Source: an uncultured Prevotellaceae bacterium (lineage in GTDB: Bacteria; Bacteroidota; Bacteroidia; Bacteroidales; Bacteroidaceae). Taken from it: 64,000 bases of DNA. The notes beneath the pieces were generated by a model. The model did not search any database, was not told the origin of the DNA, and saw nothing but the letters and a program-made list of their open reading frames with translations. Of the stretch, positions 9,292-18,867 are shown in pieces. The position numbers and the translations under genes were made by a program. The stretch's first letter is position 1. Each line of letters starts with the position of its first letter. The stretch spans positions 1 to 64,000 of the forward strand of contig ONCH01000002.1 in assembly GCA_900316265.1 (NCBI GenBank). The letters are read 5' to 3'.

Positions 9292-11481
9292 ATGAAACAG
9301 ACTTTTAAGACTGCTTTGGCCATCGTGTTGGCCATGAATTGTTTGGGTTCTTGGGCTCAGTGGGGTGCTCCTGCCGATCCTAATCCAACAGTAAAATTGA
9401 AGGATGCTTACAAAAATTACTTCATGATTGGTGTCGCTCTCAATCAGCGTAATGTAAGCAATGACGACCAGATTAATTTGGTAAAGGCCGAGTTTAACAG
9501 CATCACTGCCGAGAATGACATGAAGCCTGGTGAACTGCATCCGAAGGAGGGCGTTTGGAACTGGGAAAAGGCGGATAAGATTGCTAATTTCTGTCGTCAG
9601 AACGGTATCAAGCTGCGTGGTCACTGCCTCTGCTGGCACTCTCAGTTTGCCGATTGGATGTTTACCGACAAGAAGGGTAAGCCCGTGAAGAAAGAAGTGT
9701 TCTATGAACGTCTGCGTGAACACATCCATACTGTTGTGAATCGCTATAAGGATGTCGTTTACTGTTGGGATGTAGTGAACGAAGCTATCAGCGATGGTGG
9801 TGGCGGTTTTGGTGGTTTCGGACGTCGTGGTCAGGCTCCAAGCCCTTATCGTGATAGCCGTCACTATCAGCTCTGTGGTGATGAGTTCATCGCTAAGGCT
9901 TTCGAGTTTGCCCGTGAGGCAGATCCCAATGCGCTGCTGTTCTATAACGATTATAACGAGTGTGACCCAGGCAAGCGTGACCGCATCTTCAATATGGTGA
10001 AGAAGATGAAGGATGCCGGTGTACCCATCGATGGTATTGGTATGCAGGGACACTACAACGTCTATGGTCCATCTGAGGAAGATATTGATGCTGCCATCAC
10101 GAAGTACAAGACCATCGTGAAGCATATCCATGTTACTGAGCTTGATATCCGTATGAATACCGAGATGGGTGGTCAGTTGCGCTTCTCTCGTGGTGAGAAT
10201 AAGCCTGTAGCGGGTTATATGAACACCTTACTGACCGATCAGTATAACCGTATCTTCAAGATTTTCCGCAAGCATAAGGATGTCATCGATTGCGTGACGT
10301 TTTGGAATCTGGGTGACCGTGACTCATGGCTGGGTGTCAACAACCATCCACTGCCTTTCGACGAGAATTATAAGCCCAAGCAGGCTTACTATGCTATCAA
10401 GAACTTCAATGCTGCCCTCGATAATGCTATTCCCAAAGAGGATTTCGTGCCCAATCCCATGAATCAGCCTGGACAGGAATGGCCAAAAGTTAACAGCGAG
10501 GGCTATGCCCGCTTCCGCGTAGAGGCTCCCGATGCTAAGTCGGTGATTGTCAGTCTCGGTCTTGGAGGTCGTGGTGGTACAGTACTGCGCAAAGATAAGG
10601 ATGGTGTATGGGTAGGAACTACTGAAGGCCCGATGGATCCAGGTTTCCACTACTATCACCTGACCATCGATGGTGGCGTATTCAATGATCCTGGTACCCA
10701 TAACTACTTTGGTAGCTGTCGTTGGGAGAGTGGTATCGAGATTCCTGCTCCTGATCAGGACTTCTATGCTTATCGTAAGAATATTCCTCATGGCAATATC
10801 CAGCAGATAATCTTCTGGTCTGAGAGTACTGGTAAGATGCAGACAGCAAATGTCTATCTGCCTGATGGTTACGGCAAACTCGTAAAAGGTAAGCAGGAGC
10901 GTTATCCTGTTCTGTATCTGCAGCATGGCTGGGGCGAGAACGAGACAAGCTGGCCTGTACAAGGTAAGACCGGTCTTATTATGGATAATCTCATTGCTGA
11001 TGGCAAGGTGAAGCCTTTCATCATCGTAATGGCCTATGGTCTGACTAACGACTTTAAGTTTGGTACTATTGGCAAGTTCACTGCCGAGGAGTTTGAGAAG
11101 GTACTCATTGACGAGCTCATCCCTTATGTTGACAGCCACTTCCTTACCAAGGCTGACAAGTGGAACCGTGCTATGGCAGGTCTGTCAATGGGTGGTATGG
11201 AAACCAAGCTCATTACTCTGCGCCGTCCTGAGGTCTTTGGCTATTGGGGATTGCTTAGCGGTGGTCAGTATGCTCCTGAGGAGATTAAAGACCCGAAGGC
11301 TGTAAAGGTGATCTTCGAGGGCTGCGGTGACAAAGAGAATCCCGCTGGCATCAACAAGAGTGTTGCTGATCTGAAGGCTGCTGGCTATAATGCCCATGGC
11401 TTTATCTCTGAGGGTACTGCACATGAGTTCCTGACATGGCGTCGCTGCTTGAGGGAGATGGCTCCACTGCTGTTTAAGTAA
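9292..11481 (+). CDS. Bifunctional GH10 endo-beta-1,4-xylanase / CE1 feruloyl esterase
   Basis: A 729-residue secreted enzyme (signal peptide ends SWA-QW). Residues about 30-380 are a GH10 barrel with LRGHCLCWHSQ, acid/base E164 in CWDVVNEAI and nucleophile E283 in HVTELDIRM. Residues about 390-470 look like an E-set/CBM48-type beta domain. Residues about 475-729 are a CE1 esterase with GLSMGG (S632), probable Asp D680 and a His in GTAHEF near 711. It should cut the xylan backbone and release ferulate (or acetate) from arabinosyl side chains. The architecture matches, as I recall, the xylanase-feruloyl esterase reported from P. ruminicola 23. A glycine-rich insertion follows the acid/base. 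It is the first gene of a run of six closely spaced genes. Confidence 0.92.
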   Translation: MKQTFKTALAIVLAMNCLGSWAQWGAPADPNPTVKLKDAYKNYFMIGVALNQRNVSNDDQINLVKAEFNSITAENDMKPGELHPKEGVWNWEKADKIANFCRQNGIKLRGHCLCWHSQFADWMFTDKKGKPVKKEVFYERLREHIHTVVNRYKDVVYCWDVVNEAISDGGGGFGGFGRRGQAPSPYRDSRHYQLCGDEFIAKAFEFAREADPNALLFYNDYNECDPGKRDRIFNMVKKMKDAGVPIDGIGMQGHYNVYGPSEEDIDAAITKYKTIVKHIHVTELDIRMNTEMGGQLRFSRGENKPVAGYMNTLLTDQYNRIFKIFRKHKDVIDCVTFWNLGDRDSWLGVNNHPLPFDENYKPKQAYYAIKNFNAALDNAIPKEDFVPNPMNQPGQEWPKVNSEGYARFRVEAPDAKSVIVSLGLGGRGGTVLRKDKDGVWVGTTEGPMDPGFHYYHLTIDGGVFNDPGTHNYFGSCRWESGIEIPAPDQDFYAYRKNIPHGNIQQIIFWSESTGKMQTANVYLPDGYGKLVKGKQERYPVLYLQHGWGENETSWPVQGKTGLIMDNLIADGKVKPFIIVMAYGLTNDFKFGTIGKFTAEEFEKVLIDELIPYVDSHFLTKADKWNRAMAGLSMGGMETKLITLRRPEVFGYWGLLSGGQYAPEEIKDPKAVKVIFEGCGDKENPAGINKSVADLKAAGYNAHGFISEGTAHEFLTWRRCLREMAPLLFK

Positions 11482-11512
11482 AAAGAGAAGAGTGAAAAGT
11501 GAATAGCAATTC

Positions 11513-13594
11513 ATGAGAAAAACATTATTATCAACTGTTGTTCTGTGCTTGGCGGCATCTGCTGTGCAAGCACAGAACCCTATTATTCGCGACCAGTTCA
11601 CTGCCGATCCTACGGCACGCGTATTTAATAATAAGGTGTATCTGTACCCGTCGCACGATATCGTGCCGCCTGCTGGTCAGCGACAAGATTGGTTCTGCAT
11701 GGAGGACTACCATGTCTTCTCCTCTGAGAACCTGACCGACTGGACTGACCACGGTGTTATTGTTACCCAGAACAAAGTGCCCTGGGTGCGCCCTGACTCC
11801 TATTCGATGTGGGCACCTGACTGTGTGGAGCGTAACGGCAAGTATTATTTCTACTTCCCTTCAGCTCCTAAGGATGGTCGTGGCTTTGGCATTGGTGTTG
11901 CTGTCGCAGACCGTCCTGAGGGACCGTTCATCTGTGAACCTGAACCTATCAAAGGTATTAGCGGTATCGACCCCTGTGTACTCCAGGCTTCTGATGGCAA
12001 TGCGTACATCTTCTGGGGTGCTGGCCGTTGTGCTAAGCTCAAACCCAATATGAAGGAACTGGCTGACGATACTCCTAAGGAGAAAGTGAAGTTTGGCAAT
12101 CGTGAGTTTGAGATGTATGGTGTCAACTGTCTGAAAGACCTTCCTAACCGTCAGGCCGAGGGACCGTTTGCCTTTGAGTATAATGGCAATTACTACCTGA
12201 CCTATCCGTATGTCAGGGAGAATACCGAGGTTCTTGGCTATGCCATGAGTAAGAATCCAATGGGACCTTACGAGTATAAGGGCCTCATCATGCCAGAACA
12301 TGAGAATGGCTGTTGGACCAACCATCACAGCATCATAAATTATAAAGGTCAGTGGTATTTGTTCTATCATCAAAATGCTTTCTCTCCTCGTGATGACAAG
12401 CGCCGTTCTGTACAGATTGATAAGCTCTTCTTCAATCCCGATGGTACCATCAAGGAAGTGAAGAAGACCATGCGTGGCGTTGGTGTCAATAAGGCTACTG
12501 AGAAGATTGAGATTGACCGCTACAGCACTGCCAGCAGTGATGTGACGACATCCCTCATCGATACTGTCAATACCTTCCGTGGCTATCAGGCCTCCCTGCC
12601 TAAGAAGGGCAGCTGGCTGCACTATGCTGATGTAGACTTCAGCCCCATTACTGATGCCTACCTCATCGTCAATGCCAAGGCTGGTGGCAATACAGAGTTC
12701 TGTGTTCGTGAAAAGAATGCCAAGGGTAAGGTCATTGCTCGTGTGACGATGAATGTCATCACCCAGATGGGGCAGTTCCGTCGTGACCAGAGTAACCAGT
12801 GGCTCACGCAGACCGTCAATCTGGAGTATGTGCCGAAGGGTGTTATCGACCTGTGCGTCACTTGCGAGGGTGATGCTGAAGTCAGCATCAATTGGGTACA
12901 GTTCAAGAACCGTAACAGCTACTTCCAGCCTGTTGCTGCCAATGCTGCAGCAGCACAGCCCGATGCCAACGGTTTTATCCGTCGCTGGATGTTGTTGGAG
13001 CCCATTGACTATAACGTACGTTCTAACACTATTTTGACAGATTCCTATCTGAATGAAAACCTCGCTAAACAGTATTTCAAGGGACAGTTTGATGACAAGA
13101 AACTGCCTCGTGACGGTGAGAAGGTAAATGCAATTGGTATTGCTGTAGCTGGAGGTCCTGCCGATACGAGAATGCAGACTGGTCCTGCCGCTACCAAGGA
13201 GGTCAAGCAGACACTGAAATGGCATGCTGTCGAGAGTGAAAGCTATAATGTTAAGGTGTTCCGTTTTGCGGAGGCTAACGGTTGCCAGCCATATAACTCT
13301 CTCTTCTGGGGTGTTACCATTATAGACTGTCCTGAGGAGATGGACGGTGTACGTTTAGCCATCGGTTCTAATGGCGCTTCTATGTGGTGGCTCAATGGTG
13401 ACCGTGCACTGACACTGGATGGTGACCGTCGTATGGTGGAAGACGACTGTGTATCGCAGCGTCTGACACTGAAGAAGGGGCGTAACGTCCTTCGTTTTGC
13501 GTTGGTCAATGGTCCTGGTCTGAGTGATTTGTGTGCCCGTTTCATTGACGAGAAAGGTAACCCTGTAAAGAACTATTCAATCAAAGTACAATAA
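11513..13594 (+). CDS. GH43 enzyme with CBM6-like and further C-terminal beta domains
   Basis: A 693-residue secreted protein (signal peptide to AVQA). The five-bladed propeller spans about 22-320 and shows the GH43 triad: base D32 in TADP, pKa-modulating D153 in GIDPC and acid E216 in AEGPF. A CBM6-like domain follows (about 331-460) and then a less familiar C-terminal beta domain (about 470-693, with SMWWLNGDRALTLDGDRR). Expected activity is alpha-L-arabinofuranosidase or beta-xylosidase; the subfamily cannot be fixed by eye. It starts 31 bases after the GH10-CE1 gene and ends 1 base before the next GH43. Its first codons are AT-rich and nearly identical to those of the esterase gene at 17887. 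Confidence 0.88.
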   Translation: MRKTLLSTVVLCLAASAVQAQNPIIRDQFTADPTARVFNNKVYLYPSHDIVPPAGQRQDWFCMEDYHVFSSENLTDWTDHGVIVTQNKVPWVRPDSYSMWAPDCVERNGKYYFYFPSAPKDGRGFGIGVAVADRPEGPFICEPEPIKGISGIDPCVLQASDGNAYIFWGAGRCAKLKPNMKELADDTPKEKVKFGNREFEMYGVNCLKDLPNRQAEGPFAFEYNGNYYLTYPYVRENTEVLGYAMSKNPMGPYEYKGLIMPEHENGCWTNHHSIINYKGQWYLFYHQNAFSPRDDKRRSVQIDKLFFNPDGTIKEVKKTMRGVGVNKATEKIEIDRYSTASSDVTTSLIDTVNTFRGYQASLPKKGSWLHYADVDFSPITDAYLIVNAKAGGNTEFCVREKNAKGKVIARVTMNVITQMGQFRRDQSNQWLTQTVNLEYVPKGVIDLCVTCEGDAEVSINWVQFKNRNSYFQPVAANAAAAQPDANGFIRRWMLLEPIDYNVRSNTILTDSYLNENLAKQYFKGQFDDKKLPRDGEKVNAIGIAVAGGPADTRMQTGPAATKEVKQTLKWHAVESESYNVKVFRFAEANGCQPYNSLFWGVTIIDCPEEMDGVRLAIGSNGASMWWLNGDRALTLDGDRRMVEDDCVSQRLTLKKGRNVLRFALVNGPGLSDLCARFIDEKGNPVKNYSIKVQ

Positions 13595-13595
13595 G

Positions 13596-15050
13596 ATGAA
13601 AAGACTATATACATTCTTGGCGACACTTGCTGTTTTTACTGCCGCCAATGCGCAAATTGGTGCTCCCTATATCCACGATCCCTCGACACTCGCAGAGTGT
13701 GACGGCAAGTGGTACACCTTTGGAACGGGTGGAGGAGGTATCATCTCCGATGACGGCTGGTCATGGCATAGCGGTGCCGAACGCCCGGGTGGTGGCGCTG
13801 CTCCCGATATGATGAAGATTGGTGACCGTTACCTCTGCATCTATGGTGCTACGGGTGGTGGCCTCTTTGGTGGTCATAACGGTCGTATTCTGACTATGTG
13901 GAATAAGACGCTCGATCCGAAATCTCCTGACTTCAAATGGTCAACAGCTGTTGAGGTGGCATCGTCCGACGGTATGGAGGACTGCGATGCTATTGATCCT
14001 TGTCTATTGCTCGACCCCACGACAGGTCGTCTGTGGGCAACCTATGGCACTTACTTTGGTAATATTCGTCTCATTGAGCTTGACCCGAAGACCGGTGAGC
14101 GTGTGAAGGGTAACGTTGAGAAGGACGTGGCTATCGACTGTGAGGCCAGTGCCCTCATGTACCGTGACGGTTGGTACTATCTCTTGGGTACTCATGGTAC
14201 CTGCTGTGATGGTGTCAACTCTACCTATAATATTGTTGTCGGTCGTTCACGTTCTGTAGAAGGACCATACATCGACAATGTCGGTCGTGACATGTTCCAT
14301 GGTGGTGGCCGTATGGTTATTGCCGCTGGCGACCGTGCCACAGGTGCGGGTCACTTTGGAAGTACTGTCATCGACGAAGGTGTAGAGGTGATGTCATTCC
14401 ACTGGGAGGCTGACTTTGACATGGGTGGTCGTAGCGTTCTTGCTGTTCGTCCTTTGTTGTGGAAGAATGGCTGGCCTTATGCCGGTGAACGCTTCCGTGG
14501 TGGTACGTTTGCCATTGAGTCAGAGCGCCGTGGCTACTCGCTGGAGATGGCAGTCGACTTCGTACGTATGCAGCAGGAGCGTCAACGCTGGAATAATCGC
14601 AACCAGATGCAGCAGCCTCCGAAGCCTGTTCCCAACCAGAAACTGGAGGATGTCATTAGCACATGGCCTGCAGCAGATGTACCTGTTGGTGTTCGTTGCA
14701 GTGACTATATGTTCCGCCCTCATCAGTTGTGGACTATCACACCGGTTGAAGAGGCTGGCGGCTATTTGAGTGCACCGTATTTCAAGATTACCATTGCTGG
14801 TACTGAGCGTGCCTTGACAGCAACTGCCGACAAGGAGTTGGCTACCGTAGCCTATCATGGTGGTGCCGAGCAGCTTTGGCGTATTGAACAGCTCACTGAC
14901 GGCACTTACCGTATTATGCCTAAGGAGATACCTGGCATGGAGGGTACCAACACGCGCTACTGTCTCTATTCAGCAGCCGACAGTACACCAACGCTGGCCG
15001 TTTACGACTTTAGCAGTGACAACTCAAAGTGGAATATCCGTAATCACTAA
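13596..15050 (+). CDS. GH43 arabinanase/arabinofuranosidase-like protein with C-terminal beta-trefoil-like part
   Basis: A 484-residue secreted protein (signal peptide to NAQ). The propeller carries D28 (IHDPST), D134 (AIDPCL) and E183 (DCEASALM), followed by THGTCCDGVNSTYNIVVGRS, a string typical of the endo-arabinanase side of GH43. After a Q/P-rich linker (about 327-350) the C-terminal part (about 370-484, repeated LWRIEQ/LWTITP) resembles a lectin-like RICIN-type module. It probably removes or cuts arabinose-containing side chains; exact linkage is unknown. It begins one base after the previous stop, so it is in the same operon. Confidence 0.85.
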   Translation: MKRLYTFLATLAVFTAANAQIGAPYIHDPSTLAECDGKWYTFGTGGGGIISDDGWSWHSGAERPGGGAAPDMMKIGDRYLCIYGATGGGLFGGHNGRILTMWNKTLDPKSPDFKWSTAVEVASSDGMEDCDAIDPCLLLDPTTGRLWATYGTYFGNIRLIELDPKTGERVKGNVEKDVAIDCEASALMYRDGWYYLLGTHGTCCDGVNSTYNIVVGRSRSVEGPYIDNVGRDMFHGGGRMVIAAGDRATGAGHFGSTVIDEGVEVMSFHWEADFDMGGRSVLAVRPLLWKNGWPYAGERFRGGTFAIESERRGYSLEMAVDFVRMQQERQRWNNRNQMQQPPKPVPNQKLEDVISTWPAADVPVGVRCSDYMFRPHQLWTITPVEEAGGYLSAPYFKITIAGTERALTATADKELATVAYHGGAEQLWRIEQLTDGTYRIMPKEIPGMEGTNTRYCLYSAADSTPTLAVYDFSSDNSKWNIRNH

Positions 15051-15063
15051 TTAAAACGACATA

Positions 15064-17877
15064 ATGAAACGACTTTTATTATCTTACCTTTTACCTCTTG
15101 CTACTTCATTCTGTCTGGCACAGAATCCCTTTGTGCAGACGTGGTTTACTAGTGACCCTGCCCCTTTGGTACACGATGGCACCATGTATGTCTATACAGG
15201 CCATGATGAGGATAATGCCGACTTCTTCTGGATGCAGGAGTGGCGCGTTTATTCCACCAAAGATATGGTCAACTGGCAAGACCATGGTTCACCATTGGCG
15301 TTGGAGACTTTCTCTTGGGCCGACGACCGTGCTTGGGCAGGACAGACTATTGAGCGCGACGGCAAATTCTTTTGGTATATCTGCGCTCATAGTAAACTGT
15401 CTAATGGTATGGCTATCGGTGTAGCTGTCAGCGATTCGCCGACAGGTCCATTCCGCGATGCCCTTGGAAAACCGCTCTTCGAGAACGGTTCATGGGATCA
15501 TATCGATCCGACAGTGATGATTGATGACGATGGTCAGGCATGGTTGATGTGGGGTAATCCGCAGTGCTACTACCTGAAACTCAACCGCGACATGATTTCC
15601 TATAGTGGTGAGTTGGGTCGTCTGGACATGACGGAAGAGGCTTTCGGTGGCCCTATCATGAGCAAAAGAGAGAAAGGGAAGCAGTATAAGGACTCGTATG
15701 TGGAGGGCCCGTGGCTGACTAAGCGTAATGGTACCTATCAGTTGTTGTATGCTGCCGGAGGTGTTCCTGAACACATTTCTTACAGTACTGCTCCGCATCC
15801 TACAGGTCCTTGGAAATATGCTGGTGAGATTATGCCGCTATCAGATACAAAGTCGTTTACGAACCACTGTGGTGTGGCTGATTTCAAGGGCCACAGTTAC
15901 TTCTTCTATCACACCGGTAAGCTACCTAAAGGTGGTGGCTTTGGCCGAAGTGTGGCTGTCGAGGAGTTTAAGTATAATGCCGATGGCAGCTTCCCCACTA
16001 TCATGCCTACTGACGAGGGCGTGGAACCTATCGCTAAGTTCGATCCCTACCGTAAGGTAGAGGCTGAGACGATGGCATTCTCAAAGGGCGTGAAGACCGA
16101 GCAGAATGATGAGGTAGGCGTGTATGTCACCGATATTCATAATGGTGACTATATCAAACTGCAGGCTGTACACCTCTGCTACAAGACCCCACGTACTTTT
16201 ACTGCCCGTGTAGCCAGTGGTCTGCGTGGTGGACAGATAGAGATTCGTTTGGACAGTGTGGGAGGAAAACTCCTCGGAACACTCGATGTCCCTGGTACTG
16301 GCGGTTGGGAGAAGTGGCAGACTATCACGACTGACTTGGCAGCACTTGACAGCTATCCTTCTCGCCTACATACCCGTGACCTTTATCTGGTCTTCAAGGG
16401 TCGTAAGGGTCCGAAACTCTTTAACTTCGACTGGTGGGAGATGCGTGGACTGGAGCAGGTCAATATGCCTTTGTTCCAGACCAAGTACACCGCTGACCCC
16501 TCACCACTGGTGATAGGCGACACCTTATTCTTATATACGTCGCACGATGCCTCTCCTGAGGATATCCCCGATCCTAACGAGCGTAACAACGCCGGATTTT
16601 ACATGTACGACTGGCTGCTGTGGTCAACCACGGATATGGTCAACTGGACGGAGCATGGTGCAGTAGCATCGCTGAAGGAGTTCTCATGGCGCAGCCGTGA
16701 GAATGGCGCCTGGGCTATCCAGACCGTTGAGCGTAATGGTAAGTACTACCTCTATGCTCCCTTGCATGGTCATGGTATTGGTGTCTTGGTGGCTGACTCT
16801 CCCTACGGACCCTTCAAGGATCCCCTCGGTGAACCGCTGGTATGGCAGAAGGAGCACTGGGACGACATCGACCCCACCGTTTATACTGATGACGATGGTC
16901 AGGCTTATATGTATTGGGGCAATCCCCATGTCTACTACACCAAGCTGAATGCAGACATGATTTCTACCCAGGGTGACATCTTCGTGCTGAATCCAAAGGA
17001 TGGCATCATGCGTCCTGTCAAGCAGGAGGGTGCGAAGGCTAACCTCCGTGCTCCTTGGAGCGAGAAGGCTACATGGACTGTAAAGAACTATCAGGAAGGT
17101 CCATGGCTTTACAAGCGTAATGGTAATTACTATCTCAGCTATGCCACTACTTGCTGTCCGGAGGCTTTAGGCTATGCCATGAGCGACAGTCCCACAGGTC
17201 CTTGGGAGTGGAAGAACTATATCATGAAGCCCACACAGCGTGATCGTGGTAACCACCCTGGCATCTGCGACTTCAAAGGTCATTCCTATGTCTTTGGTCA
17301 GAACTACGACCTGATGCACCTCGATACCTACGAGCACCATGAGCGTCGTACCGTCTCTGCTACGGAGATTACCTATAATGCTGATGGCACTATCCAGGAG
17401 GTTCCATACTGGATGGATCAGGAGCCTATGAAGCAGCTGCATTGGTTGAATCCCTACCGCCGTGTGGAGGCTGAGACCATGAACTGGGGCTATGGTCTGA
17501 AGTCTGCTAAGATGGGTATTCCTAATACGGGTGTCGTCAAGGATATGCCCGAGTCTACCGGCAAGCGCAATATGTATATTTTCGATATCAATGATGGAGA
17601 GTACATCCGTCTGCGTGGTGTCGACTTTGGGAAGGGTGCCAAGCAGTTCAGCATCATTGCTGCCGCTGCTGCCCAGTCAGGCTGTACCGTTACTCTGCGC
17701 CTCGACAGCGTTAAGGGTGAGGTTATTGGTACGGCAACCATCAAGAGCACTGGCTCTGCTGAGAAATATAAGACATTTAACACTAAGGTCAGTGGTGCTA
17801 CTGGCGTTCACGACCTCTACCTCTGCTTCGACAAGGCACAGGGTGACGTCCGCCTAGACTACTGGCAGTTTAAGTAA
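15064..17877 (+). CDS. Tandem double GH43-CBM6 enzyme
   Basis: A 937-residue secreted protein holding two complete GH43-CBM6 units. Unit 1: propeller about 22-325 with D31 (TSDPAP), D148 (HIDPTV) and E214 (VEGPW), then CBM6 about 330-460 beginning RKVEAETM. Unit 2: propeller about 468-790 with D478 (TADPSP), D603 (DIDPTV) and E678 (QEGPW), then CBM6 about 799-937 beginning RRVEAETM. Both triads are intact, so both catalytic sites should work. The units are clearly related but diverged, which points to an internal duplication followed by specialisation, perhaps for different arabinosyl or xylosyl linkages. It lies 13 bases after the preceding GH43 gene and 9 before the esterase gene. Confidence 0.9.
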   Translation: MKRLLLSYLLPLATSFCLAQNPFVQTWFTSDPAPLVHDGTMYVYTGHDEDNADFFWMQEWRVYSTKDMVNWQDHGSPLALETFSWADDRAWAGQTIERDGKFFWYICAHSKLSNGMAIGVAVSDSPTGPFRDALGKPLFENGSWDHIDPTVMIDDDGQAWLMWGNPQCYYLKLNRDMISYSGELGRLDMTEEAFGGPIMSKREKGKQYKDSYVEGPWLTKRNGTYQLLYAAGGVPEHISYSTAPHPTGPWKYAGEIMPLSDTKSFTNHCGVADFKGHSYFFYHTGKLPKGGGFGRSVAVEEFKYNADGSFPTIMPTDEGVEPIAKFDPYRKVEAETMAFSKGVKTEQNDEVGVYVTDIHNGDYIKLQAVHLCYKTPRTFTARVASGLRGGQIEIRLDSVGGKLLGTLDVPGTGGWEKWQTITTDLAALDSYPSRLHTRDLYLVFKGRKGPKLFNFDWWEMRGLEQVNMPLFQTKYTADPSPLVIGDTLFLYTSHDASPEDIPDPNERNNAGFYMYDWLLWSTTDMVNWTEHGAVASLKEFSWRSRENGAWAIQTVERNGKYYLYAPLHGHGIGVLVADSPYGPFKDPLGEPLVWQKEHWDDIDPTVYTDDDGQAYMYWGNPHVYYTKLNADMISTQGDIFVLNPKDGIMRPVKQEGAKANLRAPWSEKATWTVKNYQEGPWLYKRNGNYYLSYATTCCPEALGYAMSDSPTGPWEWKNYIMKPTQRDRGNHPGICDFKGHSYVFGQNYDLMHLDTYEHHERRTVSATEITYNADGTIQEVPYWMDQEPMKQLHWLNPYRRVEAETMNWGYGLKSAKMGIPNTGVVKDMPESTGKRNMYIFDINDGEYIRLRGVDFGKGAKQFSIIAAAAAQSGCTVTLRLDSVKGEVIGTATIKSTGSAEKYKTFNTKVSGATGVHDLYLCFDKAQGDVRLDYWQFK

Positions 17878-17886
17878 TAACTAACT

Positions 17887-18846
17887 ATGAAGAAAACATT
17901 ATTATCAACATTTGTGATGTGCATGGCTGCTGTTGCAGCAGTAGCACAGCCCGCAGGAGGCTTTGGTGGTTTCCAGCAGCAAACAAAATTGGAGACTTCC
18001 CAAGAGTGGAAGGACGTGAACTACGCAGGTGATGACAAGGCATATCATACCTGCGACATCTACCTGCCTAAGAAAGAAGCAAAGAGCTATCCTGTCGTCA
18101 TCCATATTTATGGTAGTGCATGGTTCAGCAATAGTAGCAAGGGCATGGCCGACCTCGGTACGATTGGCAAAACCCTGCTTGACAACGGCTATGCAGTGGT
18201 TTGTCCTAACCATCGTAGCAGCATGGATGCTAAGTGGCCTGCCCAGATTAACGACATTCGTGCCGTCATCCGTTTTGTACGTGCTAATGCCAAGAAATAC
18301 AAGTTCGATACCTCGTTTATCGCCACCAGCGGATTCTCCAGTGGTGGTCACTTGGCCTCTATTGCTGCTACTACCAGTGGTGTGAAGCAGACCAAAGTAG
18401 GTACAGTAGATATCGACCTTGAAGGTACTGTAGGTACTTTCCTCAAGGAGAAAAGTACTGTTAATGCGGCATGCGATTGGTCGGGTCCTGTAGACCTTAC
18501 GGCAATGGACTGTGGTGAGGGCATGAAGATGGGGGCTGACTCTCCTGAGGATGTGCTACTCGCCTCTAAGCTGGATAAGGAACCGGACAAATACCGTAGT
18601 CTGAGTGCTACCTACTACGTCAACAAGAACAATCCTCCCATCATCATCTTCCACGGTGAGAAGGATAATGTTGTTCCAGGTTGTCAGGGAAAAATGTTCT
18701 TCGAACTGTTGAAGGCTGCAGGTGTAAAGACTGAAGCAACATTCCCTGCTGAGGGTAGTCATGGCGGCCCTCAGATGTACACAGAAGAGAACCTGCAGAA
18801 GATGGTAAACTTCCTCAATGAGGTAAGAAACCAAAAGAAGAAATAA
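17887..18846 (+). CDS. Secreted alpha/beta-hydrolase esterase
   Basis: A 319-residue protein with signal peptide MKKTLLSTFVMCMAAVAAVAQ followed by a short PAGGFGGFQQQ tract. The fold is a BD-FAE/lipase-type alpha/beta hydrolase: HIYGSAW oxyanion region, nucleophile S151 in GFSSGGH, D260 in GEKDNVVPG and H292 in EGSHGGP. It probably removes acetyl or hydroxycinnamoyl esters from xylo-oligosaccharides, given its place between GH43 genes. Acyl specificity cannot be decided from sequence. Confidence 0.84.
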   Translation: MKKTLLSTFVMCMAAVAAVAQPAGGFGGFQQQTKLETSQEWKDVNYAGDDKAYHTCDIYLPKKEAKSYPVVIHIYGSAWFSNSSKGMADLGTIGKTLLDNGYAVVCPNHRSSMDAKWPAQINDIRAVIRFVRANAKKYKFDTSFIATSGFSSGGHLASIAATTSGVKQTKVGTVDIDLEGTVGTFLKEKSTVNAACDWSGPVDLTAMDCGEGMKMGADSPEDVLLASKLDKEPDKYRSLSATYYVNKNNPPIIIFHGEKDNVVPGCQGKMFFELLKAAGVKTEATFPAEGSHGGPQMYTEENLQKMVNFLNEVRNQKKK

Positions 18847-18867
18847 TAGAAAACATCTTTTGATACA

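Noticed and set aside
9292..11481. Two separate genes fused by error
   Set aside because: The frame is continuous, the linker domain is sensible, and the same xylanase-esterase arrangement is known in Prevotella.
11861..13225. 454-codon open frame on the minus strand
   Set aside because: Fully inside a GH43 gene with an intact catalytic triad on the plus strand; the protein has no recognisable features.
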